Below are positions 9,863 through 18,931 of a stretch of DNA of 64,000 bases, in pieces. This stretch comes from Oceanirhabdus seepicola (GTDB taxonomy: Bacteria > Bacillota > Clostridia > Clostridiales > Clostridiaceae): NCBI RefSeq assembly GCF_023684385.1, contig NZ_JAGSOJ010000002.1, positions 1,054,001-1,118,000 of the forward strand, given 5' to 3'. The first letter of the stretch is position 1; the number at the start of each line of letters is the position of its first letter. The translations under genes were made by a program, and so were the position numbers. Under the pieces are notes generated by a model. That model saw only the letters and a list, made by a program, of their open reading frames with translations. It was not told the origin of the DNA and did no database searches.

Positions 9863-10460
9863 CGGTATCCAATTTATATAGCAAACTCAGTCAGGCAAGA
9901 AATCCCATGGAACTATCCTCAGGGACAATGCCATCAACTTTAGCAACCAGAAAATGAAGTTATGTTGTCATCTATTTTCTGGAATAACCGCTGAGGTATA
10001 AATGTTCCTAGATAAGGTGAAATTTCAAGTAGGATATTTTACCCAAGTAAAAAAAAACGAGCGGTCAAAGGATAGATGGAAAGAGTAGGGAAGATAGCTA
10101 GAGAGATAAGAGCGCGGAAACAAGAAAGTAAGGGAATAAAGTTGAAATTGATTTTAAAAGACCCGAAAGTGCGAGTAAATCTAAGATTTTAAAAGGCATA
10201 TTAAATGATGAAGAGACTATGTCTTGTTTTATATTTAGAGTAGTGGAGTATACTCGATTGGATAGACACATGAAGAATGTATAATATATACATGAAAAGG
10301 AGATGTTTATCAAATGAGTAAAATAAGAAGTTTTTCAGTACAATGTAAACAAGAAATAAAAAGAGTTCATGAAGAACCGGTGGGACTTATGGTGCACTCA
10401 GAATTAAAACTCAACTTAAGAAGTGTGGCATAATCCGTGAAAATAATATGAGGTGATATT
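9863..10460 (+). repeat. Gene-poor stretch with decayed sequence, copy A of a pair
   Basis: No intact gene is seen. The stretch 9884-10230 matches 12660-12920 in order at several points (for example CAAACTCAGTCAGGCAAGAAA against TAAACTTAGTCAGGTAAGCAA, GTAAGGGAATA, and TATATTTAGAGTA). From about 10132 to 10284 one frame is open and reads VEIDFKRPESASKSK and FRVVEYTRLDRHMKNV, but it lacks an upstream start and looks like the 3' end of a lost gene. A 39-codon ORF (10314-10433, starting MSKIRSFSVQCKQ) follows an AGGAG; I do not recognise it and give it low weight. Confidence 0.5.
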
Positions 10461-12425
10461 ATGAAAACAAGGTTATTTATTTGGACAATAGTATTCTTCT
10501 TTGTATTTTTACAGCGAGGTAATGCAATGGTTGATTATAATATTCAAATGAGACAAATAAAATCTGAGAATACAGCATGTGATAAGCACTATACTATAAG
10601 TAAAGCAGAAAATATAAAAATCAATGATGGAAGTAATGTTGAATCCAAATTATTTGAAAAAGTGAATTATGATTATAACTCGGATTTAGAAAAAAGAAAC
10701 AAAAGTACAAAATCTAATTTTGATGAAAATATACTTAGAGATTTAGGGGAGAAAACTTACACTGTTGAAACAATTGTAGGTAATCCTATAACAGTCACTA
10801 ATGGTACGTTAAAAGTCAATAATTCAACAACTTTAACAAACTATATTTACTCAAATAAGAATTTAAAGTTTAGCAATGGATACCCGTTAAAGAAAACAAT
10901 AGAAGTAACAAACGAACTAGCAACAGTTTCTTCTAGTACAAATAGATTAAATCCTATTACAGTAAATTTAAAAGATGAATTTACATTGTTCCTAAATGGA
11001 TTAAAGCCTAATTTTGATTCAAACGATACCACTGTTAAATATATTTTAAACTTTTACAGTGATACACAAGAGATTAGTGTTAGATTTAATAGTGGTAAAA
11101 TTGATTTAGAATATAGAGCGAATGATATTTCAATAAAAGTATTAGCATTAGCAGGATTAACATGGGATGCTGGTGATGATATAAATATAGTTTTAACACA
11201 AAATGATAAAAAATTGACACTAGGTGCATGTGTTAATAATGACAAAAATAAAATAGTTACATCTAATATGATTTCTAAACCTTTACAAGATGATTATACT
11301 TTTATAATTTTAGATTATAAAGATAAAAATGTTAATTTGCAAGGCAATTCAGAGTATCAGAGCATTAGTATTTTTAATAGATACATTAAAGAAATTAAAC
11401 CTATGTTAATAGAAAAAGATTTAGTTAATTATGATATTATTACAAGATTTGATACAAATATAGAGGGAACAGCAAATGAGGCTGATTGGAATGAAAAAAT
11501 ATGTGGTGAAGTATCGAATATTTTATATGAGCCTGATGACAGGTTAAGACCATATAAGATTGCAGTTGGAGGATATAATGGTGCATATAATAATAATTTG
11601 ATTGGTAAAACAAGTTTTGCGTATTCTACTGATTTAAAAACATGGTCGTATGTTCCTGATTCTCCAGTAATAGATGTGTATACAGAAGACGGAACTTTGA
11701 TTAAATTTAGAGATAAATATTTTTTTTATGCCGAAACAATACCTAATAGAAACATAAAGTTATGGGTTAGTGATGACTTCAAAAAATGGAATTATATTGG
11801 TAAGGTCGCCAGTCCTGACAAAGATCCATATTTAGTGGACTTACCAAGTGCCAAGGTTAGTAGTGGTTCTCCCACAGCTATAGTAAAAGATAATAAAGTG
11901 TACTTGTTTATAGAGTATGGGTATACTTCAAATTTAAATCACTCAAATAAAGTTTTAGTTAGTAAAGATGGTATTAATTTTAGGACATTAAGCACTGTAC
12001 CCGATATTCTTAAAATGGAAAGTGTTTCTACTATTTTACCATATCCTGAATGGACAATTAATAACTTTGAAAGTATATGTGAAAAGGAAGGCAAATACTA
12101 CGCTTGGGTAAGTATTACAAATAAAACAGTATCACCGAAGATATTTAGTATGTATGAAATGGTATCAACTGATTTAATTAATTGGGAGTTTACGGGTGCT
12201 AATTTCAAAGATAACTATGATTATATAAGTTTTGGATGTTTAAGCGACTCTTATGAAGTTATCGCAAATGGCAAATATACAGAAGGAAATTATAATAAAT
12301 ACGAAATTTTAGTAGTAAAAAGATATGAAGAATTACTGCCTGATGAGTTAAAAGTTAATAATGTTAATTTATTAGATAAAACATTTAATATTTCAACAGC
12401 TAATGGTGAAAAAAATGGGCAATGA
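10461..12425 (+). CDS. Secreted LamG-like plus five-bladed beta-propeller (GH43/GH32-like) protein, frameshifted near the 3' end
   Basis: 654 aa to the first stop. Residues 1-23 form a signal peptide (FIWTIVFFFVFLQRGNA). Residues about 140-320 look like a concanavalin-type jelly roll. Residues about 340-610 carry propeller repeats such as SFAYSTDLKTWSYVPDSPVI and IKLWVSDDFKKWNYIGKV, as in GH43/GH32 hydrolases and related carbohydrate-binding propellers. The frame ends at a TGA (12423-12425) eight bases after an A7 run (12409-12415), and the next frame continues the protein (next entry). It probably acts on or binds an extracellular glycan. I see no proven catalytic triad. Confidence 0.65.
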   Translation: MKTRLFIWTIVFFFVFLQRGNAMVDYNIQMRQIKSENTACDKHYTISKAENIKINDGSNVESKLFEKVNYDYNSDLEKRNKSTKSNFDENILRDLGEKTYTVETIVGNPITVTNGTLKVNNSTTLTNYIYSNKNLKFSNGYPLKKTIEVTNELATVSSSTNRLNPITVNLKDEFTLFLNGLKPNFDSNDTTVKYILNFYSDTQEISVRFNSGKIDLEYRANDISIKVLALAGLTWDAGDDINIVLTQNDKKLTLGACVNNDKNKIVTSNMISKPLQDDYTFIILDYKDKNVNLQGNSEYQSISIFNRYIKEIKPMLIEKDLVNYDIITRFDTNIEGTANEADWNEKICGEVSNILYEPDDRLRPYKIAVGGYNGAYNNNLIGKTSFAYSTDLKTWSYVPDSPVIDVYTEDGTLIKFRDKYFFYAETIPNRNIKLWVSDDFKKWNYIGKVASPDKDPYLVDLPSAKVSSGSPTAIVKDNKVYLFIEYGYTSNLNHSNKVLVSKDGINFRTLSTVPDILKMESVSTILPYPEWTINNFESICEKEGKYYAWVSITNKTVSPKIFSMYEMVSTDLINWEFTGANFKDNYDYISFGCLSDSYEVIANGKYTEGNYNKYEILVVKRYEELLPDELKVNNVNLLDKTFNISTANGEKNGQ

Positions 12426-12643
12426 CAGATACTTCACTTTCTATAGTTGGAGAAAATGAAGTTCTATTAATGTATGATATTCCTAAAGATAACGGTGTAA
12501 CTTGGTTTATGGGTATTAACACAGATTCAATATATAGAATAAGTTACAAGTCCAATGCAAATATTAAAGTAACGTTATATAAAGACAATAATAATACTAT
12601 AGTTGATAAAGATATTATAGAGACTATTAATGTAATAGATTAA
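12422..12643 (+). CDS. C-terminal continuation of the propeller protein in the -1 frame
   Basis: The frame opens upstream of this Met: one extra A in the A7 run at 12409-12415 would give NGEKKWAMTDTSLSIVG without a break. The piece reads as a beta-rich module (NEVLLMYDIPKDNG, TDSIYRISYKSNANIKVTLY), like the end of a carbohydrate-binding domain. It has no convincing ribosome site of its own. The simplest reading is one gene, 10461-12643, with a single-base deletion, a sequencing indel, or slippage at the A-run. A separate 73-aa gene is less likely. Confidence 0.6.
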   Translation: MTDTSLSIVGENEVLLMYDIPKDNGVTWFMGINTDSIYRISYKSNANIKVTLYKDNNNTIVDKDIIETINVID

Positions 12644-13291
12644 TACACAACAGAAAAATTATAGTAAACTTAGTCAGGTAAGCAATCCTTCGTTAGGACC
12701 CTACAGGGCCGTGAACAGAATGTAAACAAAGGAGGAGGAAAATTTGGCATTGGCACAAATAAGCGGAGTAATTAGTGGGGAAAAGAGAAAGTGGAGTTGA
12801 AGTAAGGGAATATAGTTAAAATAGAGTGAAAAAGGCCCGTGAGGGCGACAAAAATCCAAAAGATTTAGAGGTATATTCTTGGTGGAGAGGATATACCTTT
12901 CTTCTATATTTAGAGTATTTACGGTAGATAAACTATTAGCGGAATAAAGTCTCCCTAATAGGGAATATGGTGAGTTTTTTACCATTTAGATAAAAAGGTT
13001 AAGAAAGTATCTTCCGAATATAAAAATAAAATTAGAAATATGGATTTTGAAACAATTGAGGGGTTTGCTATAGATATATTTATATACAAGAGTTAAAAGA
13101 AATAGTAACTTAATGTCTAACAAAAAACTTAAACTTAATATAGCAATAAAAAATTTGCTCTATTATATCTGAAAAGGTAATAATTTATGGACAAATTAGT
13201 AATATTATACTAAAATAGTGTTATGGATTAACAATAAATAAAACTATTTGTAATATTTAGTAGTTAATTAATCTTAAAAAGGAGGAAAAAT
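12644..13291 (+). repeat. Gene-poor stretch with decayed copy B of the 9884-10230 sequence
   Basis: The part from 12660 to about 12950 parallels copy A with many differences and stop codons in the frame that is open in copy A (VKIE then a stop, KRP, then further stops). No intact gene is seen from 12950 to 13291; it is AT-rich and should hold the promoter of the next gene, which has AAAAAGGAGG before its ATG. Confidence 0.5.
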
Positions 13292-13816
13292 ATGAATTTA
13301 AGAAAGAAAATTACAACAGTAGCTGTATTACTTTTCTTGTTTATAGGCAATTCAGTAATTGCTTTTGCCGAACCAAGTGAGGATGTAATAAAAGCATTAA
13401 AAGATGCTCATCTACCAGAGTCATATATCATTCAAGCTGAAAACTACTTGAAAAACAATGAACTTACAGAGAGCCAAGCAACTAGTATCAAAACTCAAAT
13501 TACTAAGGCAGATGACATAATGAAGGCTGCTAACATTAAGGATGCTTCTGATTTAAATGAAGAGGACACTCAGAGGGTACTTGAAGCTATTAAGGATGCA
13601 GGAAAAGTTATTGATTTAGATATTAATGTTGCAAAAGAATCAAATGGTAATCTTTCAGTGGTAGCAAAGGATTCAACAGGTAGTGTTATTGCGAATTTTT
13701 CAACAGCAGAAGTTAAACAAACAGGAATAAACAATACTGTATTAGTTGTAGGTGGATTATTATTCTTAATGTCAGTAGGTTCTTTTTTTGTAATAAGAAA
13801 AAGAGTTACTGCATAA
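13292..13816 (+). CDS. Predicted sortase-anchored surface protein
   Basis: 174 aa. Residues 1-27 are a signal peptide ending IAFAEPSED. The acidic mature part (residues 28-135) has helical DVIKALKDAHLPESY and SQATSIKTQITKADD segments. The C-terminus has the layout of a cell-wall sorting signal: VKQTGINNT, a hydrophobic helix (VLVVGGLLFLMSVGSFFVI), then RKRVTA. The pentapeptide VKQTG differs from LPXTG in its first two positions. The sortase gene begins 18 bases downstream, so this is its likely substrate. It resembles the processed acidic surface proteins that accompany class D sortases, but I would not assign it to that family without a search. Confidence 0.7.
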   Translation: MNLRKKITTVAVLLFLFIGNSVIAFAEPSEDVIKALKDAHLPESYIIQAENYLKNNELTESQATSIKTQITKADDIMKAANIKDASDLNEEDTQRVLEAIKDAGKVIDLDINVAKESNGNLSVVAKDSTGSVIANFSTAEVKQTGINNTVLVVGGLLFLMSVGSFFVIRKRVTA

Positions 13817-13834
13817 AGCAAACTGGAGGACCTT

Positions 13835-14572
13835 ATGAGAAGAAAAGAAATCTCAGAGGGTAAATCACATAAAAGAAAAAGTTGGGGAATTCTATTTGGA
13901 ATTCCCTTATTGCTTTTTATTAGTGGAATTGCCCTTATAACTATTGGAACATTCAATTATATGAAATATGCCTTTTTTTTGTCAAGAATTTTCATAGAGC
14001 ATGATTATAAGCCCTCTACTGAATCAAGAATTTTGATGGAAGACAATAATAAGAACTCTAATCAATCTGGTAATACTCCTGAAGATGATAAAAAAATCTT
14101 CCCAGAATATGGTGAGGAGTTTGGAAATATAATTATTGAGTCAGCATCAATAGATTATCCAGTTATTAATGGAGATTCTGAAAAACAGCTTTTAATAGCA
14201 GTGGGGCACTATTTTGGATCAAGATATCCAGGTGAAAATGGTAATGTAGTTCTAGCTGGGCATAGAAACTCATTATTTAAGAATTTAGGAAAGGTAGAAG
14301 AAGGGGAGAAGGTTCTGTTTAATGCTAACTATGGTAAGTATGTTTACCAATATGAATATAGAGTTACAGATATAAAAATAGTTAAGGGTTACGATGAATC
14401 AATAATAGCTGCTACAGATAAGGAAAGACTTACTTTGTACACTTGTTATCCTTTTAATTATATAGGAAATGCACCAAAAAGATATGTAGTTATTTGTGAG
14501 TTAGTGAAAGGTACCCCTGTAGAAGAAATATTATTAAAAGAAGGGGGAGCTATTCTTGAAAAAACTAGTTGA
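13835..14572 (+). CDS. Sortase, class D-like
   Basis: Membrane-anchored transpeptidase that joins surface proteins to the cell wall. A basic N-terminus is followed by a transmembrane helix (residues 18-41), a low-complexity linker (60-90), and the sortase domain with the catalytic His143 (VVLAGHRN), Cys204 (LTLYTCYPF) and Arg216 (NAPKRYVVI). The TLYTC-PF arrangement and the neighbouring single substrate fit class D. GGAGGACCTT precedes the ATG. Its 3' end overlaps the TTG start of the next gene by 17 bases, so substrate, sortase and membrane protein form one operon. Confidence 0.88.
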   Translation: MRRKEISEGKSHKRKSWGILFGIPLLLFISGIALITIGTFNYMKYAFFLSRIFIEHDYKPSTESRILMEDNNKNSNQSGNTPEDDKKIFPEYGEEFGNIIIESASIDYPVINGDSEKQLLIAVGHYFGSRYPGENGNVVLAGHRNSLFKNLGKVEEGEKVLFNANYGKYVYQYEYRVTDIKIVKGYDESIIAATDKERLTLYTCYPFNYIGNAPKRYVVICELVKGTPVEEILLKEGGAILEKTS

Positions 14573-15434
14573 AGTTTTTAAATTTTTAATAAGTATGATA
14601 TTAATGTTCTGTTTTATGGCAATACTTGTGTCTATGTTTACAAGAAATGTATTGTTGAGTTCAGAATTTTATATAAATAATTTGGAAAAAAGCGATTATT
14701 TTCAATTATTGAGAAGTGAAATAGACTATGGTTTTAAGAATTACAGTATGGTCACTTCCATACCTGAGAGTGTTTTTGTACAATCAGTTAGTGATAAAGA
14801 TATTAAGGATTTAACAATTAATAATATAGAAAATACTATGGAATATATAAAAGCATCCAGAGAATATGTAGATGTGAAGTTAGAAACAAAAGCTTTGGAT
14901 GAAAATCTTCAAATTTTTATAAATAATTATGCTAAAGAAAATAACATGATAATAAATGAGGAATTGAAAAAGCAGATGGAAGTGGTTTCGAAAGAATCTT
15001 CTAATATTGTAAATAAACACTCTATTATTTTTGATTTAGCTTCAGTAATAAAATATAGGGAATTTCAAAAATTTAGAGAAGGGATATTTATAATATATGA
15101 TAAATTCCTTCCTTTGATTATTACAACACTTATTTTAACTATCATTTTAATACTGGTAAATATAAAAACTCTATACTCATCACTTTTGTGGGTTGGAGGA
15201 TGTTTTATCGCCTCATCACTGATGGTTATTGTTCCATCTATCATGGGATTATTATATAAAATACCATATAGATTTGGTGTTGGTAACGATTATTTAAAAG
15301 TAGCATTAAAGGAATTTGCATTAGGGTATATAAATTTTTTCCTTATGGTTGGAACTATATTTTTTATAACAGGAATTTTAATGCTTTTAATTTATTCAAA
15401 AGCGCATAGAAAAAAATATATTAATTCTGTTTAA
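14556..15434 (+). CDS. Membrane protein of unknown function in the sortase operon, TTG start
   Basis: 292 aa: one N-terminal helix (residues 8-30), an extracytoplasmic stretch of about 150 residues rich in charged helices, then three helices (about 185-210, 212-232 and 260-285). AAGGGGGAG ends seven bases before the TTG start, inside the sortase gene, indicating coupled translation. I recognise no family. The topology (large outside loop beside a sortase) suggests a partner in surface-protein handling; that is inference. A perfect palindrome overlaps the stop codon and likely ends the operon. Confidence 0.6.
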   Translation: MKKLVEVFKFLISMILMFCFMAILVSMFTRNVLLSSEFYINNLEKSDYFQLLRSEIDYGFKNYSMVTSIPESVFVQSVSDKDIKDLTINNIENTMEYIKASREYVDVKLETKALDENLQIFINNYAKENNMIINEELKKQMEVVSKESSNIVNKHSIIFDLASVIKYREFQKFREGIFIIYDKFLPLIITTLILTIILILVNIKTLYSSLLWVGGCFIASSLMVIVPSIMGLLYKIPYRFGVGNDYLKVALKEFALGYINFFLMVGTIFFITGILMLLIYSKAHRKKYINSV

Positions 15435-15456
15435 AACAGAATTAATATATTTTTGA
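15412..15456 (+). terminator. Rho-independent terminator of the sortase operon
   Basis: The stem AAATATATTAATTCTG / CAGAATTAATATATTT around a TTTAAAA loop is followed by a T-run. The hairpin includes the stop codon of the membrane protein gene. It is almost symmetric, so it could also act on the other strand. Confidence 0.75.
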
Positions 15457-15532
15457 TGATATCTACTTCATAATTATTTAATCCCTGGAATAAGGTTAAA
15501 TATAGCTGCAATCATTATAGTAGGTGTTGAAA

Positions 15533-15916
15533 ATGAGGGATATCATCAGATGTTTAGTTCTAATAAAGGGTGCTAGATATGTAATTAGAGGGATAATTGG
15601 GTTAATTAGAAAAGATAATATGGTCTTTTATTCTCTTGTAATCAGTTATAAAATTCATACAATCCCAATATTTATTGGAGGAGTTTTTGTTGCTTGGGTA
15701 ATGTGGGAGAAGCTAAATTATGATAAGAGTATGGCTAGGGTGATATTAACGGGGATATTTATTGATATGATATTTGTAACTATATCAATAATATATATGG
15801 CATCACTCAATATAGTGGTAATTGCTAGTAGAAGGTTCTTAACTCAGATTTCATTCGTTTGCATATACCTTATAGTTGATTTGGTTGTGGTTGAAAAATT
15901 AAATGATATTAGATAA
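15533..15916 (+). CDS. Small integral membrane protein, unknown function
   Basis: About 127 aa from the ATG at 15533; a GTG at 15524 is possible and would add three residues. It has a basic N-terminal helix (DIIRCLVLIKGARYVIRGII) and three hydrophobic helices at about residues 38-57, 70-92 and 103-120. The ribosome site is weak (GTAGGTG), so the start is uncertain. No family is recognised. It stands alone between two terminators. Real coding is supported by uninterrupted hydrophobic segments and the terminator directly after its stop. Confidence 0.5.
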   Translation: MRDIIRCLVLIKGARYVIRGIIGLIRKDNMVFYSLVISYKIHTIPIFIGGVFVAWVMWEKLNYDKSMARVILTGIFIDMIFVTISIIYMASLNIVVIASRRFLTQISFVCIYLIVDLVVVEKLNDIR

Positions 15917-15919
15917 TAA

Positions 15920-15956
15920 AAAGCTACATTCTAGACTTAAGAATGTGGCTTTTCCC
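15920..15956 (+). terminator. Rho-independent terminator
   Basis: AAGCTACATTCT / AGAATGTGGCTT stem (one G-T pair) with loop AGACTTA and a short T-run, just after the small membrane protein gene. Confidence 0.75.
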
Positions 15957-16081
15957 ATTTAATATCAAGATAAGTGAAGCATCTGGATAGTTTATTTTTT
16001 AAGAACTTTATATCATGGTAAATTTAGGGTATAATTTAAGGGGTGTATAAGAAAAATAATTAGGTTAGGGGGAATTATATT

Positions 16082-17062
16082 ATGAATATATTAGTTTGTG
16101 GTGGTGCCGGATATATTGGAAGTCATATGGTAGCAGAACTTTTAGATAATGGTCATGAAGTTGTGATTTTGGACAATCTTCAAAAAGGACATAAAGAAGC
16201 AATCTTAGGTGGAAAATTATATGTTGGAGATATAAGAGATAGAGATATATTAGATAAGGTTTTTACTGAAAATAAAATTGAGGCTGTAATAGATTTTGCT
16301 GCTGATTCTCTTGTTGGTGAAAGTGTACAAGAACCACTTAAATATTTTAATAATAATCTAGGTGGAACAATTTCATTATTAGAAGCAATGAGAGATTATA
16401 AAGTTAAATATATAGTATTTTCTTCCACAGCAGCAACGTATGGAGAGCCAGAGAATATTCCTATTTTAGAACAAGATAGAACATTCCCTACAAATCCATA
16501 TGGAGAATCTAAATTAGCAGTAGAGAAAATCCTAAAGTGGTGTGATAATGCCTATGGTATTAAATACACAGCATTAAGATATTTCAATGCAGCAGGTGCA
16601 CATATAAGTGGAAAAATAGGCGAAGATCATAATCCAGAATCACATTTAATTCCTATAATACTTCAAGTTGCTTTAGGAAAGAGAGAAAAGATCTTTATGT
16701 TTGGAGATGATTATAACACTGAGGATGGAACTTGTGTTAGAGATTATATACATGTAACAGATTTAGCAAACGCACATCTTCTAGCTTTAGAAAGATTAAT
16801 GAAGGGTGAAGATAGTGCAATATATAATTTAGGAAACGGAAAAGGCTTTTCTGTAAAACAAGTTATCGAAGCTGCTAGAAACGTTACAGGGCATACTATA
16901 AATGCAGAAATTGCACTAAGAAGAGCAGGGGATCCAGCAACACTTATTGCTTCAAGTGATAAAGCAAAGAAAGAATTAGGATGGGAACCTAAATATAATT
17001 CATTAGAAAACATAATTGAAACAGCATGGAACTGGCATAATAATCATCCTAATGGGTATTAA
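16082..17062 (+). CDS. galE: UDP-glucose 4-epimerase
   Basis: Interconverts UDP-glucose and UDP-galactose in the cytoplasm and so supplies galactose for surface glycans. Short-chain dehydrogenase fold: NAD motif GGAGYIGS at residues 7-14, the catalytic Ser in FSSTAATYG and the YxxxK pair in [12 protein letters not shown], then RYFNAAGA and [12 protein letters not shown], which are GalE-typical. At 326 aa it is full length. GGGGGA precedes the ATG, and the gene is bounded by terminators on both sides, so it is monocistronic. Some GalE enzymes also accept GlcNAc substrates; the sequence alone does not settle that. Confidence 0.95.
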   Translation: MNILVCGGAGYIGSHMVAELLDNGHEVVILDNLQKGHKEAILGGKLYVGDIRDRDILDKVFTENKIEAVIDFAADSLVGESVQEPLKYFNNNLGGTISLLEAMRDYKVKYIVFSSTAATYGEPENIPILEQDRTFPTNPYGESKLAVEKILKWCDNAYGIKYTALRYFNAAGAHISGKIGEDHNPESHLIPIILQVALGKREKIFMFGDDYNTEDGTCVRDYIHVTDLANAHLLALERLMKGEDSAIYNLGNGKGFSVKQVIEAARNVTGHTINAEIALRRAGDPATLIASSDKAKKELGWEPKYNSLENIIETAWNWHNNHPNGY

Positions 17063-17087
17063 ATAAAAGTTATGACATTTCAACTGA

Positions 17088-17150
17088 ATTGTAACTCTAT
17101 TTTTAGACATGTGAAAGAATATAGTCTAAAAATAGGGTTATATTTTTTAT
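17088..17150 (+). terminator. Terminator after galE
   Basis: Long stem TAACTCTATTTTTAGAC / GTCTAAAAATAGGGTTA with a 17-base loop, followed by TATTTTTT. Confidence 0.75.
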
Positions 17151-17252
17151 GATTACTTCCTAAAATGATTTCCTCACGGAATCTATTTTCAGGAACGTCC
17201 TGGGTTAAGAATTTTCTAAGCATCAGCTCACTAGTAAATCAACATAAAAAAT

Positions 17253-17281
17253 AATATAATATATAAGTATATATTATATTT
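17253..17281. promoter_or_regulatory. AT palindrome upstream of the guanylyltransferase gene
   Basis: AATATAATATA, a short spacer, and TATATATTATATT form a near-perfect dyad ending 20 bases before the ATG of the next gene, between it and the galE terminator. It may be an operator or overlap the -10 region. Pure AT composition makes a chance origin possible. Confidence 0.3.
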
Positions 17282-17300
17282 CACTAAGGAGGACCCTCGT

Positions 17301-18158
17301 ATGCTAACTATACTAATACTAGCTGGAGGCAAAGGCAAAAGATTAGCGCCACTATCAACAGAAGAGAAGCCTAAGCAGTTCCTAAAGTTTAATAATGATA
17401 AATCTTTACTTCAGCAAACATTCAATAGAGCGGAAGGAATTGTTGGGAAAGAGAATGTTTTCGTAGTAACATGTCAGGACTATGAGGATGAGGTAAGATC
17501 ACAGTTATGTAATATTAATTATGATAATATAATATTTGAACCACATAGTAGAAATACTGCACCTGCACTTCTTTTAGGGGTAATGAGGATTCGTGAGAAA
17601 TATGAGGATGCTGCAGTATTGGTTATTCCATCTGATCACATTATTGATGATTCTCATAAATTTTATGAAGATATTAAGAACGGCCAGAGATACTTAGAGT
17701 ATAACGATAAAGCTATCATTACCTTTGGCATAAAGCCTAATAGACCTGAGACAGCTTTTGGCTATATAAGATATAATCCACATAAATATAATGAAAGAAT
17801 ATATAAATGTGAAGAGTTTGTTGAGAAGCCTTCACTTGAAAGAGCAATAGAATATATAGATAAGGGTAACTATCTATGGAACAGCGGAATGTTCTTATTC
17901 AGAGGAGAGAATATAATAAGGTTATCTAAGAAGTTTTTACCTGATACATTTAAGGTTCTCACTGATATTTGTATGTATCAGGATCATGAGTATAACAAAA
18001 TTCTAAAAGAGAAGTATATGCTAGTAGATAAGGTATCTATAGATTACGGAATTATGGAAAAGTATGATGAGATTTATGTGATTCTAAGTGAGTTTAAATG
18101 GGATGATCTGGGGTCTTTCGAGGCTTTACGAAGAAATGATATATCAATGATAGAATAA
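17301..18158 (+). CDS. Mannose-1-phosphate guanylyltransferase-like nucleotidyltransferase
   Basis: Predicted to make GDP-mannose from GTP and mannose-1-phosphate. The LILAGGKGKRLAPLSTEEKPKQ start is the nucleotide-binding signature of this family, followed by EPHSRNTAPALLLG, IPSDHII, the FVEKP substrate loop and YLWNSGMFLF, all typical of ManC. The protein is 285 aa, so it has only the nucleotidyltransferase part and no C-terminal isomerase domain. AAGGAGGACC precedes the ATG. A short enzyme of this type could use another hexose-1-phosphate. It stands alone but fits the surface-glycan theme of the region. Confidence 0.85.
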   Translation: MLTILILAGGKGKRLAPLSTEEKPKQFLKFNNDKSLLQQTFNRAEGIVGKENVFVVTCQDYEDEVRSQLCNINYDNIIFEPHSRNTAPALLLGVMRIREKYEDAAVLVIPSDHIIDDSHKFYEDIKNGQRYLEYNDKAIITFGIKPNRPETAFGYIRYNPHKYNERIYKCEEFVEKPSLERAIEYIDKGNYLWNSGMFLFRGENIIRLSKKFLPDTFKVLTDICMYQDHEYNKILKEKYMLVDKVSIDYGIMEKYDEIYVILSEFKWDDLGSFEALRRNDISMIE

Positions 18159-18256
18159 TGTTTTTTCATATATTATTTACAATTTCAAATAGGTGTTTAA
18201 TGATATACTTATCTTGGGAAATAATCAATTATGAGTAATATAGAAAAGGAGAGTTT

Positions 18257-18745
18257 ATGGAAAGGAAGAGGGCTATAAGATGGGGAATGGTGATTTGTTG
18301 GATGATTGTCATTTTCATGTTCTCAAGTGATGTAGCAGAAACTTCAAATGAGAAAAGTAATTTTATTGTTGAAATTATTGATGCAGCTGGAGTTAATGTA
18401 GAAAGTTTGTTTAAGGGGAATATTGATTTTTTTATAAGAAAGCTAGCGCACTTTACCGAATATGGAATTTTGAGTGTTTTATTATATAGAGCTGTAACAT
18501 TTGAATATTTAGTTAGGGGAGCAAAGGTATATACAAGTATGCTTTATAAGAAGAGTTTTGTAATTTCTATAATAATAACTTTTATATATGCATGTACCGA
18601 TGAGTTTCATCAGCTATTCGTACTTGGAAGAGATGGATCTTTGAGAGATGTTTTGATAGATACGTCTGGTGGAATTTTTATGTTGTTATTGATTACGCAA
18701 TTACCTGTCATAAGGAATGGTATTAAAAGAATATTTTTCAAATAA
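18257..18745 (+). CDS. VanZ-like family membrane protein
   Basis: 162 aa with four predicted membrane helices. It contains the VanZ-type RKLAHFTEYGIL, the ACTDEFHQLFVLGRDGS loop and LRDVLIDTSGG. AAAGGAGAG precedes the ATG. VanZ-domain proteins are linked to teicoplanin resistance in one case, but most have no known role; a drug-resistance role should not be inferred. Single gene, no partner nearby. Confidence 0.85.
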   Translation: MERKRAIRWGMVICWMIVIFMFSSDVAETSNEKSNFIVEIIDAAGVNVESLFKGNIDFFIRKLAHFTEYGILSVLLYRAVTFEYLVRGAKVYTSMLYKKSFVISIIITFIYACTDEFHQLFVLGRDGSLRDVLIDTSGGIFMLLLITQLPVIRNGIKRIFFK

Positions 18746-18771
18746 AATATTGAAAAAATTGCCTATTAAAC

Positions 18772-18799
18772 TTGACATATATTTATCATGGAGTAAAAT
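18772..18799 (+). promoter_or_regulatory. Putative sigma-A promoter
   Basis: TTGACA at 18772-18777 and TAAAAT at 18794-18799 with a 16-base spacer. It precedes the OB-fold-like gene with a leader of about 125 bases. Confidence 0.45.
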
Positions 18800-18931
18800 T
18801 ATAATGGAGTGTTTATGGGGGAATTATGTAAATTTATGACAACAACAATGAAGTTAACCCATAGCATGATAAAAATTTTATTTATACAGGAGTATTTTTA
18901 GCGATAAGTCAACTAGACAGGGGGAAAGGTG

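Noticed and set aside
10098..10313. 71-aa minus-strand ORF.
   Set aside because: Shadow of a decayed + strand frame; no ribosome site and no family features.
12701..12985. 94-aa minus-strand ORF.
   Set aside because: It lies across copy B of the decayed repeat with composition of a shadow frame; no start signal.
18257..18745. Glycopeptide resistance gene (from the VanZ-like match).
   Set aside because: VanZ-like proteins are common and mostly unrelated to resistance; no van genes are nearby.
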